A stretch of 54,574 nt of DNA from Candidatus Curtissbacteria bacterium RIFCSPLOWO2_12_FULL_41_16 (GCA_001776545.1 MFBZ01000020.1:1-54574); one strand, 5' to 3'; shown: positions 7,484 to 17,418, numbered from the stretch's first letter. Translations and numbers: made by a program. Notes: a model not told the origin generated them from the sequence alone.

Positions 7484-8490
7484 GAATTCTTGTCACGGGT
7501 GGCGCCGGTTTCATTGGCTCCAACTTTATACATTATTGGCTTCAAAATCATTCGTCTGATCAAATAGTCAACTTCGATAAACTAACCTACGCGGGCAATC
7601 TGGAAAATTTGAAAAATATCCGGAATAATGAAAACTATACTTTCGTAAAAGGTGATATCGCCAGTTCCAAGGATGTCACTCAAGCAATGAAAGGTATAGA
7701 TATAGTTATCAATTTTGCCGCCGAGACTCATGTTGACAGGTCCATTCTTGATCCGGCACCATTTGTCATAACCAACGTGGTCGGCACTCAGGTTTTACTT
7801 GACGCCGCGGCAAAAGCAAAGATCAAACATTTCCATCATGTCTCAACCGATGAAGTTTTCGGCGCGCTTGATTTGGCATCCAGGCAAAAGTTTAGCGAGG
7901 AAACGAACTATAATCCCAGAAGTCCTTATGCCGCTACTAAGGCCGCCTCCGATCATCTTGTTCGTGCTTATTTTGCCACCTACAATCTGCCCGTCACCAT
8001 TAGCAATTGTTCCAATAATTTCGGGCCCTATCAATTTCCTGAAAAATTAATTTCACTTTCGATCACCAATTTACTTGAAGGCAAAAAAGTACCCGTTTAC
8101 GGTGACGGTTTATACGTTCGCGACTGGCTCTATGTAGAAGACCACGCGAGCGCCATTGATCTTGTTTTACAAAAAGGCAAAATAGGCGAAACTTATTGTA
8201 TTGGTCAAGACAACGATATCGCGAACATCGAGGTTATTAAAAAAATATTGGCGATTTTGGCCAAAGGCGAGTCGATGATCGAATACGTCAAAGACCGTCC
8301 GGGGCATGATCGGCGTTATGCCATGGATGCTACCCGTATTAAAAAAGAACTTGGTTGGCATGCTAAATATGATTTTGACATGGCTCTTGAGCTGACCATT
8401 AAATGGTATCAACAAAACACAAAGTGGTGGAAAAAGTTAAAGGACAGGAAATTTGAAGAATATTATGAAGAGCAGTATGTTAAAAGATAA
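7480..8490 (+). CDS. rmlB: dTDP-glucose 4,6-dehydratase
   Basis: Converts dTDP-glucose to dTDP-4-keto-6-deoxyglucose. The 336-residue protein is an extended short-chain dehydrogenase with N-terminal GGAGFIGSNF for NAD, THVDRS, STDEVFG with the catalytic Thr/Asp/Glu, and YAATK as the catalytic YxxxK. The GDGLYVRDWLYVEDHA and RPGHDRRYAMD motifs are typical of RmlB. The gene overlaps rmlA by 4 nt and is followed by the rmlC-like gene after 28 AT-rich nucleotides, so it is part of one operon. Confidence 0.95.
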   Translation: MRILVTGGAGFIGSNFIHYWLQNHSSDQIVNFDKLTYAGNLENLKNIRNNENYTFVKGDIASSKDVTQAMKGIDIVINFAAETHVDRSILDPAPFVITNVVGTQVLLDAAAKAKIKHFHHVSTDEVFGALDLASRQKFSEETNYNPRSPYAATKAASDHLVRAYFATYNLPVTISNCSNNFGPYQFPEKLISLSITNLLEGKKVPVYGDGLYVRDWLYVEDHASAIDLVLQKGKIGETYCIGQDNDIANIEVIKKILAILAKGESMIEYVKDRPGHDRRYAMDATRIKKELGWHAKYDFDMALELTIKWYQQNTKWWKKLKDRKFEEYYEEQYVKR

Positions 8491-8518
8491 TTTCAAATTT
8501 CAAATTTAAAATTATTCA

Positions 8519-9040
8519 ATGAACTATCAATACATCACCTTCAAAAATCAACATAATCTTATTGAGGGCGTAGTCTTAAGAAAATTGGTCATCAATAAAG
8601 ACGAATCAGGGTCACTGGTTGAGACTTTACGTAAAGACTGGAATGACGTTTTTGACAGTCAAAATCTCCCTTTTGCCATGCAATACTTGTCAATTACCCC
8701 GCAGGGCGTTGCCCGCGACGAAGACAAATGGCATGTCCACAAAAATCAAGAAGACCGTTTTATATGTGTTTCGGGCCGGATTGTCACGGCCGTTTTTGAT
8801 CCCAGGGTTGAGTCACAAAGCTGCGGCAAGTTTAACTTATTTGTTATGGGGCCGCAAAACGAGGATGAAATGTTCATAATTGTTATTCCGCAAAAAACAT
8901 ACCATGGCTTTATGGTAATTTCCACCGAACCCGGTTATCTTATAAACTTTCCAACCCGGCTTTATAATCCTCAAGACGAAGGGAGAGTTCAAAACAGCCA
9001 GCTTGATTGGAATAAAGTCAGGGATGATTTCAAATTATGA
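8519..9040 (+). CDS. rmlC: dTDP-4-dehydrorhamnose 3,5-epimerase-like cupin
   Basis: A 173-residue cupin in the position of rmlC, expected to epimerise C3 and C5 of dTDP-4-keto-6-deoxyglucose. The cupin core is visible in the stretch ARDEDKWHVHKNQEDRF, then VSGRIVTAVFDPR, and the C-terminal PQKTYHGFMV and LINFPTRLYNP blocks. It differs from textbook RmlC, where a RGxHxQ motif supplies the catalytic His; here HVHKNQ stands in the equivalent place. The neighbours rmlB and rmlD-like (ATGA overlap) make the assignment probable, but a variant sugar product is possible. Confidence 0.8.
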   Translation: MNYQYITFKNQHNLIEGVVLRKLVINKDESGSLVETLRKDWNDVFDSQNLPFAMQYLSITPQGVARDEDKWHVHKNQEDRFICVSGRIVTAVFDPRVESQSCGKFNLFVMGPQNEDEMFIIVIPQKTYHGFMVISTEPGYLINFPTRLYNPQDEGRVQNSQLDWNKVRDDFKL

Positions 9041-9936
9041 AACTCTTAGTGGTTGGTTCGAAATCTATGGTCGGCTCGCGTTTTTGCGAACTTGCCACTG
9101 CCGATTTCAATCTGGTCAAAGCCGACCTTCATGACCATGTTTCTGTAGATATTACGCGAGTTGATTCGCTAACGTCGTCTTTTAAAAATCAAAAGTTCGA
9201 GTGGCTCGTTTTATTTTCTGCCTTTACCGATGTAGACGGGGCCGAAGAACAAAGAAATGATAAAAACGGCGCTTGTTGGCAAATTAACGTCGAAGGGGTC
9301 AAAAATGTTGTAGGCGCATGCCTTAAATATCAAAGAAAATTAATTTTTATTTCAACCGACTTTGTCTTTGACGGGACTGGCGGGCCATACAGTGAAAATG
9401 ATCCCATGGGCCCTGATCTTGATAAAATTTCCTGGTATGGCATAACTAAAAAAGAAGCGGAAAAGATTATCACAAAAGCACTTTCTAAATTTATAATCCT
9501 CAGAATCTCTTATCCGTACAGAGGAAGATTTGGCAAAAAAGACGATATTGCCAAAAGAGTTTTAAGACTATATCGGGGAAATAGGCTTTATCCGATGTTT
9601 ACCGACCAGACAATTACTCCGACTTTTATTGATGATCTTTCACCCGCATTAAGTCTTCTTCTTGCGGAAAATCAGACAGGTATTTTTCATCTGGCAAGCC
9701 CAACGGCTACCACACAATATGATTTTGCCAAAGAAGTTCTCGGGGTTTTTGGTGAAGATCCTGGCCGTCTCCGCAAAGGATCGCAAGCGGAATTTTTAAA
9801 AACCGCGCAAGCCGTACCCAGACCGAAAAACACCAGTCTCAAAGTTGATAAAATTAAAGCTCTTGGCTTTGAACCAACCGACTGGAAAAGAGGAATAAAA
9901 ATAATTTATGAACAATCAAAAGGTCGATTGATTTAA
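9037..9936 (+). CDS. rmlD: dTDP-4-dehydrorhamnose reductase-like protein
   Basis: A 299-residue extended SDR expected to reduce dTDP-4-keto-rhamnose with NAD(P)H. Visible signatures are the N-terminal KLLVVGSKSMVGSR nucleotide-binding loop, AFTDVDGAEE, ISTDFVFDGTGGPYSENDP and the catalytic YGITK (YxxxK). TDQTITPTFIDDLSP is the usual RmlD C-terminal motif. The loop has GSKSMVG instead of the common GxxGQLG. It overlaps the rmlC-like gene by ATGA and closes the four-gene rhamnose set. Confidence 0.88.
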   Translation: MKLLVVGSKSMVGSRFCELATADFNLVKADLHDHVSVDITRVDSLTSSFKNQKFEWLVLFSAFTDVDGAEEQRNDKNGACWQINVEGVKNVVGACLKYQRKLIFISTDFVFDGTGGPYSENDPMGPDLDKISWYGITKKEAEKIITKALSKFIILRISYPYRGRFGKKDDIAKRVLRLYRGNRLYPMFTDQTITPTFIDDLSPALSLLLAENQTGIFHLASPTATTQYDFAKEVLGVFGEDPGRLRKGSQAEFLKTAQAVPRPKNTSLKVDKIKALGFEPTDWKRGIKIIYEQSKGRLI

Positions 9937-9990
9937 TTGGTCGTTTTTGGCTAGAATTACTTAAATTTTGAATTGTTAATTTAAATTATC

Positions 9991-11292
9991 ATGACTCTTA
10001 CTATTGTCGGTGCAGGTTATGTTGGTTTGGTGACAGCCGCTGTTTTTGCCGATCTCGGCAATAGGGTTTTTTGTGTTGACATTGTCAGGGAAAAAGTAGA
10101 GGGATTAAAAAAAGGCAAAGTTCCGTTTTTTGAACCGTCCCTGACAGAGTATGTTGTCAGAAATCAAGCCGCAAAAAGACTTTTTTTTACCACAAACTAT
10201 TCAGAAGCAGTACCTAAATCACAAGCGGTTTTTATCTGCGTGGGCACACCCCCCAAAAATAACGGCGAGGCAGACCTTTCTTATCTTTTTGCGGCAGTGG
10301 AGGAAACTGCCAAAAACCTTTCCGGCTATACTTTAATTGCCATTAAAAGTACAATTCCGATAGGTTTCGAAGATGATCTTGAGGCTACAGTTAAAAAATA
10401 CGCCAAAACTAAATTCGAATTTGGCGCTTGTCCGGAGTTCTTAAGAGAAGGAACGGCTATTGAGGATACTTTGCATCCGGACAGGATCGTTATCGGTGCG
10501 ACTTCTAAGAAAGCCCAAAAAGTTTTATTAGAACTTCATGCGCCGATTTCCGGCGAAAGAATCATTTGTGATGTTCGTTCCGCCCAGCTTATAAAATATG
10601 CGGCAAATGCTCTCTTGGCAACCAAAGTTTCTTTTGCCAACGCATTGGCCGCTTTGTGCGAAAAAATGGGGGCAGACGTTAAGAAAGTGCTGGCAGGAGT
10701 AGGCGCTGACCGCCGAATCGGCCACTCCTTCCTTTATCCTGGTGTTGGCTATGGAGGTTCGTGTCTTCCCAAAGATGTTTTGGCATTTATTCATCTGGCA
10801 AACCATTTTGGATACGACTTTGACCTTTTGCGCTCCGTTGATGCCGTCAATAACGGTCAGATCGAGGCCTTTATCGGCAAGGTGCGGACGGCTTTAGGCA
10901 ATGGGCATTTAAAGCGAGGACTGGCGGGTAAAAAAGTTGCAGTTTTGGGTTTGGCTTTTAAGCCAAATACTGATGATATACGGGATGCTCCGTCTGTCAA
11001 GGTCATCAATCATCTGGTTGATCTGGGCGCGGAGGTTACCGCTTATGATCCGCAGGCCATGGCAAATGCTCGAAAAATTTTTCCTAAAATCAAATACGCG
11101 CCAAACGTCTACAAGGCCATCGAAGGTCAAGATGCCATGCTTGTTGTCACCGAATGGTCCGAGTTTCGGGAAATGGACCTTTCGGTAATAAAAAAACTCC
11201 TTAAAAGGCCAATAATTATCGATGGCCGCAATATTTTTGACCCTGAGAAAGTTAAAGGTTTAGGGTTTAAATACTACGGAATCGGCCGATGA
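9991..11292 (+). CDS. ugd: UDP-glucose 6-dehydrogenase
   Basis: Oxidises UDP-glucose to UDP-glucuronate with two NAD. The 433-residue product has N-terminal GAGYVGLVTA for NAD, FICVGTPP, KSTIPIGF, PEFLREGTAI and the catalytic-Cys motif GGSCLPKD with C258. The C-terminal nucleotide-sugar domain contains AVLGLAFKPNTDDIRDAPS and DGRNIFDP. All key residues are present and the length is standard. It is 54 nt downstream of rmlD and overlaps the next gene by ATGA. UDP-glucuronate would feed the transferases downstream. Confidence 0.95.
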   Translation: MTLTIVGAGYVGLVTAAVFADLGNRVFCVDIVREKVEGLKKGKVPFFEPSLTEYVVRNQAAKRLFFTTNYSEAVPKSQAVFICVGTPPKNNGEADLSYLFAAVEETAKNLSGYTLIAIKSTIPIGFEDDLEATVKKYAKTKFEFGACPEFLREGTAIEDTLHPDRIVIGATSKKAQKVLLELHAPISGERIICDVRSAQLIKYAANALLATKVSFANALAALCEKMGADVKKVLAGVGADRRIGHSFLYPGVGYGGSCLPKDVLAFIHLANHFGYDFDLLRSVDAVNNGQIEAFIGKVRTALGNGHLKRGLAGKKVAVLGLAFKPNTDDIRDAPSVKVINHLVDLGAEVTAYDPQAMANARKIFPKIKYAPNVYKAIEGQDAMLVVTEWSEFREMDLSVIKKLLKRPIIIDGRNIFDPEKVKGLGFKYYGIGR

Positions 11293-12242
11293 AAAAAGCA
11301 TTAATCACCGGCATTGCCGGCTTTGCCGGCAGCCACCTGGCAGAATATTTACTTTCTAAAAATTTTGAGATTTTTGGCTTTTACCACCCGGGCCATTCAA
11401 CACAAAATGTCGCCGGTATCAAAGATAATATTAAACTAATTGATTGCGATCTGCTTAATCAGTCCCGGCTTAGGCGAGAACTAAGGTTGATCCGGCCGGA
11501 TTACGTTTTTCACCTGGCCGCCTTTTCTTCTCCGGCCGCCAGCTTTCAAAATCCTCGCCAAACCCTGGAAAATAATATCTTCGGCCAGCTTAATCTTCTG
11601 GAAGCTTTGGCCAAAAGTAAATCAAAAGCGAAAATCCTGGTTGTCGGATCTGCTGACGAATACGGTGATATTGACCCCAAATATTTACCGGCAAAAGAGG
11701 TCACCCCTTTATCGCCGATTTCTCCATACGCGGTTTCTAAGGTCGCTCAGGATATGTTGGGTTTACAATTTTTCTTACACCATAAACTTCAGATAGTGCG
11801 CGTTAGGCCATTCAACCACATCGGACCAAGACAATCTGCAAGCTTTGTGGTTTCCGCTTTTGCTGCTCAGATTGCAGAGATGGAGTCAAAAGGTGGCCAA
11901 ACAATTATAGTTGGTGATCTTTCAAAAGTGCGTGAATTTACAGACGCCAGAGATATGGTCAAAGCTTATTTGTTGGCTTTAGAGAAATGTCTACCGGGAG
12001 AAGTTTATAATATTGGGACAGGCATCCCGGTTAAAATCGCCGATCTTTTAGAGATGTTGCTTAGTCTGGCGCGAGTTAGAATAACAGTGAAAGTTGATAA
12101 GTCCAGAATTCCGCCTGTCGATATCAAAATGATTTATTGCGATCCATCAAAGTTTCAAAAAGCCACCAGCTGGAAGCCCAGGATCCCGCTTTTAAAAACC
12201 TTATCTGATACAATTGAATACGAACGAAAAAAGTTAAGATAA
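11289..12242 (+). CDS. rmd: GDP-4-keto-6-deoxymannose reductase-like epimerase
   Basis: A 317-residue extended SDR. It shows GIAGFAGSHLAEYLL at the N-terminus, HLAAFSSP, GSADEYGD and the catalytic YAVSK. The RPFNHIGPRQ, EFTDARDMVKAY and YNIGTGIPVKIADLLEMLL segments are typical of GDP-4-keto-6-deoxymannose reductases (Rmd) and their close relatives. The downstream gmd gene makes the pathway GDP-mannose to GDP-4-keto-6-deoxymannose to GDP-D-rhamnose likely, although a GDP-fucose-type or other sugar cannot be excluded. Coupled to ugd by ATGA. Confidence 0.85.
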   Translation: MKKALITGIAGFAGSHLAEYLLSKNFEIFGFYHPGHSTQNVAGIKDNIKLIDCDLLNQSRLRRELRLIRPDYVFHLAAFSSPAASFQNPRQTLENNIFGQLNLLEALAKSKSKAKILVVGSADEYGDIDPKYLPAKEVTPLSPISPYAVSKVAQDMLGLQFFLHHKLQIVRVRPFNHIGPRQSASFVVSAFAAQIAEMESKGGQTIIVGDLSKVREFTDARDMVKAYLLALEKCLPGEVYNIGTGIPVKIADLLEMLLSLARVRITVKVDKSRIPPVDIKMIYCDPSKFQKATSWKPRIPLLKTLSDTIEYERKKLR

Positions 12243-12342
12243 TTTTTTATTTGAAATTTAAAATGTTGAAAATTCAATGAAAATACCAAAGCGTATTTTT
12301 GATAAATTAAAAAGTAAAAATTAGAAATTGAAAATTACTGGA

Positions 12343-13320
12343 ATGGCCCAAAAAAGAGCTCTCATCACCGGCGTTACCGGACAAGACGGATCGTACTTGG
12401 CCGAATTCCTGCTTTCAAAAGGGTATAAAGTTTTCGGTCTGACCAGAAGAACATCAACTCCAAATTACGAAAGGATTAAGCATATTGAGGACAAAATTGA
12501 ACTGATCCCCGGCGACATTTTAGACCAGCAGTCGCTAACTTCAGCTGTTTCCCTCGCAAGGCCGGACGAAATTTATAACTTAGCCGCCCAAAGTTTTGTG
12601 GCAACTAGCTGGTCTCAGCCGGTTTTAACCGGTGAATTTACGGCTCTTGGAGTAACCAGAATGCTGGAAGCGGTAAGACAAGTCAAACCGGATGCCAAAT
12701 TTTATCAGGCATCATCGTCTGAAATGTTTGGCAAAGTGAAAGAGTCTCCCCAAAATGAAAAAACCCCTTTTCACCCCCGCAGCCCTTACGGCGTGGCCAA
12801 GGTTTACGGCCACTGGATTACAATCAATTACAGGGAATCTTATGGTCTTTTTACAGTTTCCGGTATCCTTTTCAATCATGAATCACCCCGTCGCGGTCTT
12901 GAGTTTGTTACCCGTAAAATCAGCCATAACGTCGCCAGGATCCATTTAGGGCAGGTCGGCCATATTGTTCTCGGCAATCTCGAAGCAAAACGCGACTGGG
13001 GGTTTTCCGGAGATTACGTGCAGGGGATGTGGTTGATGCTCCAGCAGGACAAGCCTGATGATTATGTTATCGCAACAGGCGTTAATCATTCCGTAGCGGA
13101 ATTTGTCGAAGAAGCCTTTAAAGTTATTGGAATTACTAACTGGAAAAAATACGTCAAAGTTTCCAAAGAATTTTTCAGGCCGGCTGAGGTGGATTTTTTA
13201 GTTGGCGATGCCACTCGCGCAAAAAGAGTTTTAGGCTGGAGACCGAAAATCACATTTAGCAAGCTTGTCGAAATGATGGTTAAGGCAGATATTGCCTTAC
13301 TTTCGAAAAACTCCCAATGA
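12343..13320 (+). CDS. gmd: GDP-mannose 4,6-dehydratase
   Basis: Converts GDP-mannose to GDP-4-keto-6-deoxymannose. The 325-residue product begins [23 protein letters not shown], the characteristic Gmd NADP loop, followed by [27 protein letters not shown] and the catalytic [21 protein letters not shown] and [10 protein letters not shown] are also Gmd hallmarks. I prefer the ATG at 12343 over an upstream TTG (12328) that would add five residues. The 100-nt gap before it is AT-rich with an inverted AAAATAC/GTATTTT around 12281-12299. It overlaps the next gene by ATGA. Confidence 0.92.
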   Translation: MAQKRALITGVTGQDGSYLAEFLLSKGYKVFGLTRRTSTPNYERIKHIEDKIELIPGDILDQQSLTSAVSLARPDEIYNLAAQSFVATSWSQPVLTGEFTALGVTRMLEAVRQVKPDAKFYQASSSEMFGKVKESPQNEKTPFHPRSPYGVAKVYGHWITINYRESYGLFTVSGILFNHESPRRGLEFVTRKISHNVARIHLGQVGHIVLGNLEAKRDWGFSGDYVQGMWLMLQQDKPDDYVIATGVNHSVAEFVEEAFKVIGITNWKKYVKVSKEFFRPAEVDFLVGDATRAKRVLGWRPKITFSKLVEMMVKADIALLSKNSQ

Positions 13321-14534
13321 GACTTGTTGTCAATATCCCCACCTATAACGAGAAAGAGAACATTGAAGAGATCATCAAAAAGGTATTGGCCCAGCAGAAA
13401 AATTTAAAGGGGATGGATTTGCACGTTTTAATCTCCGATAGTCATTCATTGGATGGTACAGCCGATATTGTTAAAAAAATTTCGCAAATCAATCCCCATG
13501 TCCACTATCTGGATGTAAAAGAAAGGGGCCTTGGGGTTGGTCTTATTAAAGGCCATCGATATGCCGTTGATAAGTTCAAAGCCGACATCTTGGCTCAGAT
13601 GGATGGTGATCTTTCTCATGACCCGGCAACTCTCCCCGTGATGGTCGAATATATCAAAAAAGGGTATGATCTGGTCAATGGTTCAAGATTAATGCCCGGG
13701 GGCAAAAATCTCTTGGGATGGCACAGGCGGCTTTTCACCAGGGGCTCGGCCCTCTATTGTAAATTGGCTTGGGGTACATTTGGAATTTCTGAATATACCA
13801 CTTCATACAGAGTTTTTACTAAAAAACTTTTTGAAAAAATTAATCTCTCGAAAATCCCCTGGAGATCAAAAACTTATATCATTCAGCCGGCTTTCCTGTA
13901 TGCTGCGATCGCAGCTGATGCCAAAATTTGCGAAGTGCCGGTCATTTTTACGGACAGAAAAAAAGGTTATTCAAAGGCTAAAATCGTCGCTTATACCATT
14001 GATGTTCTTAAATTCGGTCTCAAGGCCCGGCTGGTAAGGTCTAAGACTTTTCTTAAATTTTTGACCGTAGGCACCAGCAGCTATTTTTCAAATGCGATCG
14101 TCCTGGGTTTATTAAACAGAGGCCAAATTTACTCGTTTACCGTTTTTGACAAACCTCTTCTTTCAAACATCCCGACCTTTGAACAAGCGTCGAAATTGTT
14201 GTTTCTAAATTTAGATCGGCTTTTTGTCTCCTCAATCATTTCTATCGAACTCTCAATTATTTTCAATTTTATCTTCCACGATAACTGGACTTTTAAAAGC
14301 AGATCCCACGAAGGATCAGTTTTTTTAAGATTTGCCAAATTCAATTTATCCTCAATTGGCAGTCCTATAATCCAATTAGCTTCAATCTTAATTTCAGTAA
14401 GAGTGTTTAATCTTCACGAACAGATCGGTTTGGCAATAGGGGTTATTATCGGACTATTTTTTAATTACTTTGTCAACATCCTTTGGATTTGGAAAGCTAG
14501 AGAGCACCTGGCACCGGCAAAAGTTCAAGCCTAA
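13317..14534 (+). CDS. GT2 polyprenyl-phosphate glycosyltransferase with GtrA-like membrane domain
   Basis: A 405-residue fusion. Residues about 1-230 are a dolichyl-phosphate-mannose-synthase-like GT2 domain ([30 protein letters not shown] as the metal-binding Asp motif, NGSRLMPGG). From about 240 a GtrA-like domain with four membrane helices begins ([15 protein letters not shown]). DPM-GtrA fusions are known in prokaryotes; the enzyme would load a sugar onto a polyprenyl phosphate on the cytoplasmic face, with the membrane part anchoring or flipping the product. It is translationally coupled to gmd (ATGA), so a GDP-linked donor is plausible. Confidence 0.88.
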   Translation: MRLVVNIPTYNEKENIEEIIKKVLAQQKNLKGMDLHVLISDSHSLDGTADIVKKISQINPHVHYLDVKERGLGVGLIKGHRYAVDKFKADILAQMDGDLSHDPATLPVMVEYIKKGYDLVNGSRLMPGGKNLLGWHRRLFTRGSALYCKLAWGTFGISEYTTSYRVFTKKLFEKINLSKIPWRSKTYIIQPAFLYAAIAADAKICEVPVIFTDRKKGYSKAKIVAYTIDVLKFGLKARLVRSKTFLKFLTVGTSSYFSNAIVLGLLNRGQIYSFTVFDKPLLSNIPTFEQASKLLFLNLDRLFVSSIISIELSIIFNFIFHDNWTFKSRSHEGSVFLRFAKFNLSSIGSPIIQLASILISVRVFNLHEQIGLAIGVIIGLFFNYFVNILWIWKAREHLAPAKVQA

Positions 14535-14541
14535 TTTTCCC

Positions 14542-16059
14542 ATGGATCTTATCAAATGGCTAAAAACTCAAAAGATTGAGTTTTATCTGCTTTTAATTCT
14601 CCTTTTAACAGCTGCCTTTTTCCGTTTCTGGCAAATAAAGGATTATGTTGTTTTTCTTGGAGATGAAGGCAGGGATATGTTGGTTGCCAAAAGAATGATA
14701 ATGGACGGCAAGGTTCCTTTTCTTGGGCCAACCGCTTCAGTCGGCGGTTTTTATTTAGGACCTATTTACTACTGGCTTGCCGCTCCCTTTTTAGCAATAT
14801 GGCGTCTTGATCCGGTCGGACCTTCATACATGGTAGCTCTCTTTGGCGTCGGTACGGTTTTCCTTTTATACAAATTTCTAAAAGATACGGCAGGCCTATA
14901 TCCGGCATTTTTGGCAAGTCTCCTATACGCTACCGCCCCTCTTATTGTCAGATATTCCAGGTCTTCTTGGAACCCCAATCCATTGCCCTTTTTTGCTCTT
15001 CTTTTAATCTACAGCCTCTATTTGGCAATCAGCCGCAAAAATCCGCTCTTTTTTGTCCTTGCGGGTTTGTGCTTCGGTGTCGTCATCCAGCTTCATTATT
15101 TGGCGATTATGTTGGTTCCGATTTCATTTTTAATCATAGTTTTAAATACAAACTTCCGGCATTTACCAAAAGCCTTACTTCTAATCACGGCAGGCTCGCT
15201 TCTCTCCTTTTCTCCCTTTTTGATTTTTGAAATTAAACACCATTTTCCGAACTTTAAGACAATCTATGAATTTACCACTCGCGGCTCAACACATGGTTTT
15301 AAAACCTACAACTATCTTTGGTTAACCTCAAATATGGGCAATATCCTTCTTGAGGAAATCACAAAATTAAAAGAGACAATAATAACTAAAATCTTTTTTT
15401 GGGTTTTGTCCCTTGGAGGGATATACGGTCTTGCCAAAAATTGGCAAAATAAAAAAAACAGACTAATCTTTTCAATCGGCGTTATCTGGTTTTTGGTAGG
15501 CTTGCTAAGCCTCCGTTTTTATTCTGGTCAATTATTTGATTATTATTTTGGCTTTATGTTTCCCGCCCCATTTTTGCTGACAGGTCTCGTATTCTCGGTT
15601 GTCTGGCAGAAAAATATTTTAAAAATTGCAAGCATCATATTTACGACTGCCGCACTTATTTACTTTATCGCCAACGGTTTTTACAGGTTCCCTCCAAATC
15701 AACTCATCAAACAAACTGAGGACGTTGCCAATTTTGTGGTAGAAAAATCGGAAGGTAACCCTTTCAATTTTGCGCTGATCACCGATCACAATAGCGATCA
15801 TGCCTACCGCTATTTTCTGGAAATTGCCGGACATAAACCAACGGAGTTGGAAACTATGGTTACGGACCAGCTATTAGTTGTCTGCGAATCCAAGAAATGT
15901 GCGCCCCTCGGCCATCCAACTTGGGAAATTGCCGGCTTCGGGCGCTCTGAAATAAAAGGGGAGTGGGAGCTGCCCAACATTGGCATCAGGGTCTTTCGTC
16001 TCACCCACTGGCCCGGTGTTCCAAGTCCATCCGGCAAACCGGCAGTTAAAGGAATCTGA
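14542..16059 (+). CDS. GT-C membrane glycosyltransferase (PMT/ArnT-like)
   Basis: A 505-residue protein with around 10-12 hydrophobic segments. The first extracytoplasmic loop carries DEGRD (D41, E42), the acidic motif GT-C enzymes use for catalysis with lipid-linked sugars. GPIYYW and RYSRSSWNPNP are typical of this bacterial PMT-like group. The start at ATG 14542 lies 7 nt after the previous stop; a longer frame would begin inside the upstream gene. Likely transfers a sugar from polyprenyl phosphate on the outer face. Related paralogues are at 19161 and at the N-terminus of the protein at 39986. Confidence 0.85.
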   Translation: MDLIKWLKTQKIEFYLLLILLLTAAFFRFWQIKDYVVFLGDEGRDMLVAKRMIMDGKVPFLGPTASVGGFYLGPIYYWLAAPFLAIWRLDPVGPSYMVALFGVGTVFLLYKFLKDTAGLYPAFLASLLYATAPLIVRYSRSSWNPNPLPFFALLLIYSLYLAISRKNPLFFVLAGLCFGVVIQLHYLAIMLVPISFLIIVLNTNFRHLPKALLLITAGSLLSFSPFLIFEIKHHFPNFKTIYEFTTRGSTHGFKTYNYLWLTSNMGNILLEEITKLKETIITKIFFWVLSLGGIYGLAKNWQNKKNRLIFSIGVIWFLVGLLSLRFYSGQLFDYYFGFMFPAPFLLTGLVFSVVWQKNILKIASIIFTTAALIYFIANGFYRFPPNQLIKQTEDVANFVVEKSEGNPFNFALITDHNSDHAYRYFLEIAGHKPTELETMVTDQLLVVCESKKCAPLGHPTWEIAGFGRSEIKGEWELPNIGIRVFRLTHWPGVPSPSGKPAVKGI

Positions 16060-16085
16060 TATAAATCACAAATTAACCCAACCAA

Positions 16086-16860
16086 TTCCACCTGGGAGGT
16101 GGATTATCCTTGACACCTAGGAAAAATTTTAGTAAAACTGACACATGCCGGGTAGATTATTACCTTTGGTAACAGGCGAGATTTACCATGTCTTTAACAG
16201 GGGTATCGATCATCGTCCAACATTTACAAGTGTTGGAGAATACAAGCGAGCTCTAATTACTATTAAGTTCTATCGATTCTCCTCTCAACCAGTTAAGCTC
16301 TCCCGTTTTTTAATCCTCTCTGGAGAAGAAAAAGGAAAATTTTTTTCAGATGTAAAACGAGAAGAAAAGTTCTTGGTTGAGTTTCTTTCTTTTTGTCTTA
16401 TGCCCAATCATTTCCATTTTCTTATAAAACAAGTACAAGATGGTGGCATATCTCGCTTTATGAGCAATTTTCAAAATAGTTTCACGCGTTATTTTAATGT
16501 CAAGCATGAAAGAACCGGCCAATTGTTTCTTAATCAGTTTAAAGCAGTCAGAATCGAAACTGATGAACAATTTCTTCATGTCTCTCGTTATATTCACCTT
16601 AACCCCCACTCTTCTTTTATAGTAAAAAACTTATCAGATTTAGAAAACTACCAATGGTCATCGTTGTTCGAACATCTTGGTGATTCAAAAGATGGAATTT
16701 CCAACAGTGAAACAATCCTTTCATTTTTCAAGGACAAACAAAATTACAAGGGTTTCGTCTTTGACCAGGCAAATTACCAGAGAGAGCTTGATAAGATAAA
16801 ACACCTAGTAATTGACTCGGATACCTAGGTGTTATACCTATTTCACCTCCGAGGTGGAAT
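16086..16860 (+). mobile_element. RAYT element with flanking REP palindromes
   Basis: The transposase gene (16145-16828) is bracketed by inverted, nearly identical 13-nt palindromes: CACCTGGGAGGTG (16089-16101) and CACCTCCGAGGTG (16844-16856). The second is the reverse complement of the first at 12 of 13 positions. Inside these, ACACCTAGG (16113-16121) and CCTAGGTGT (16824-16832) form a second inverted pair, and ACACCTAG (16801-16808) adds a third copy over the gene's 3' end. TTGACA (16110-16115) and TAAAAC (16133-16138) could be its promoter. The right end supplies the last codons of the adjoining truncated racemase. Confidence 0.8.
16145..16828 (+). CDS. REP-associated tyrosine transposase (RAYT, Y1/HUH family)
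   Basis: A 227-residue single-strand transposase of the IS200/IS605-related TnpA-REP type. The HUH motif is in MPNHFHFLIKQ (HFH), and the candidate catalytic Tyr lies in the following helix, SFTRYFNVKHERTGQLF. YIHLNPHSS is another family mark. The N-terminal YHVFNRGIDHRPTF is also typical. RAYTs cut and join REP hairpins and are usually single-copy, domesticated genes rather than self-spreading insertion sequences. The protein is complete, so activity is possible. It is flanked by matching palindromes described in the element entry. Confidence 0.9.
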   Translation: MPGRLLPLVTGEIYHVFNRGIDHRPTFTSVGEYKRALITIKFYRFSSQPVKLSRFLILSGEEKGKFFSDVKREEKFLVEFLSFCLMPNHFHFLIKQVQDGGISRFMSNFQNSFTRYFNVKHERTGQLFLNQFKAVRIETDEQFLHVSRYIHLNPHSSFIVKNLSDLENYQWSSLFEHLGDSKDGISNSETILSFFKDKQNYKGFVFDQANYQRELDKIKHLVIDSDT

Positions 16861-17278
16861 ATTGGTAAAGCTTATGTTCTAATGTGACACCAACCGCCAG
16901 TACGCCGACTTTTTTAAGATTACGTCTTTTGACCTCATCCAGAGCTACGTCAACAATACTCAACATTTTGCGGCCTGAAACCTCTTCTAGTTGCTTTTGA
17001 AAAAAGTGTGGGGTGTTTGAAGTGATTACCAAAAAATCAACATTAGTTCCTAATTGCCTTGCTGCACCCAAAAGTCTCAGATCTGGTTTCAGTGGTATTT
17101 GAGGAGATCCGTCTTCATTTAAAATCATTGGGGCATGGCGGAAATAATGAACGATCATGGGCGGATAACCTCGATTAACATATTGAGGAATCATTTCTTG
17201 AGATGCTTGATGAATTTGTTCTTCAAAATCCATTGTCGCCTGCGGTCCAAGTCCACCGATGACACCAATGGTTTTCAT
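16838..17278 (-). pseudogene. Truncated aspartate/glutamate racemase
   Basis: 146 residues with the N-terminal half of an Asp/Glu racemase: MKTIGVIGGLGPQATMDF, PPMIVHYFRHAPM, and the substrate loop VITSNTPHFF. Family members are about 230 residues and use two Cys. The first, normally in a CNTxH motif, is Ser here (SNTPH). The second would be in the missing C-terminal half. The frame ends in codons donated by the RAYT-flanking palindrome (YSTSEVK, then stop). No racemase remnant is visible on the other side of the element, so part of the gene has been deleted. The start at 17278 is chosen on homology. Probably inactive. Confidence 0.8.
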
Positions 17279-17388
17279 TCTCGGAATCTCATATTCGCCT
17301 GCGGCTCTTTCCATCCTCTGGCAGTAATGTGGACTATAATTCAAATTGCTTATATTTTACAAAGAAATCTCTTTAATTATCGTGCGAC

Positions 17389-17418
17389 TTGAATCTGGCA
17401 ACTGATTTGATATATGAT
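17389..17418 (+). promoter_or_regulatory. Candidate pyrB promoter
   Basis: TTGAAT (17389-17394) and TATGAT (17413-17418) are 18 nt apart. The -10 ends 8 nt before the pyrB ATG at 17427, implying a leader of zero to two nucleotides. No PyrR-type leader or attenuator is present. Confidence 0.55.
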
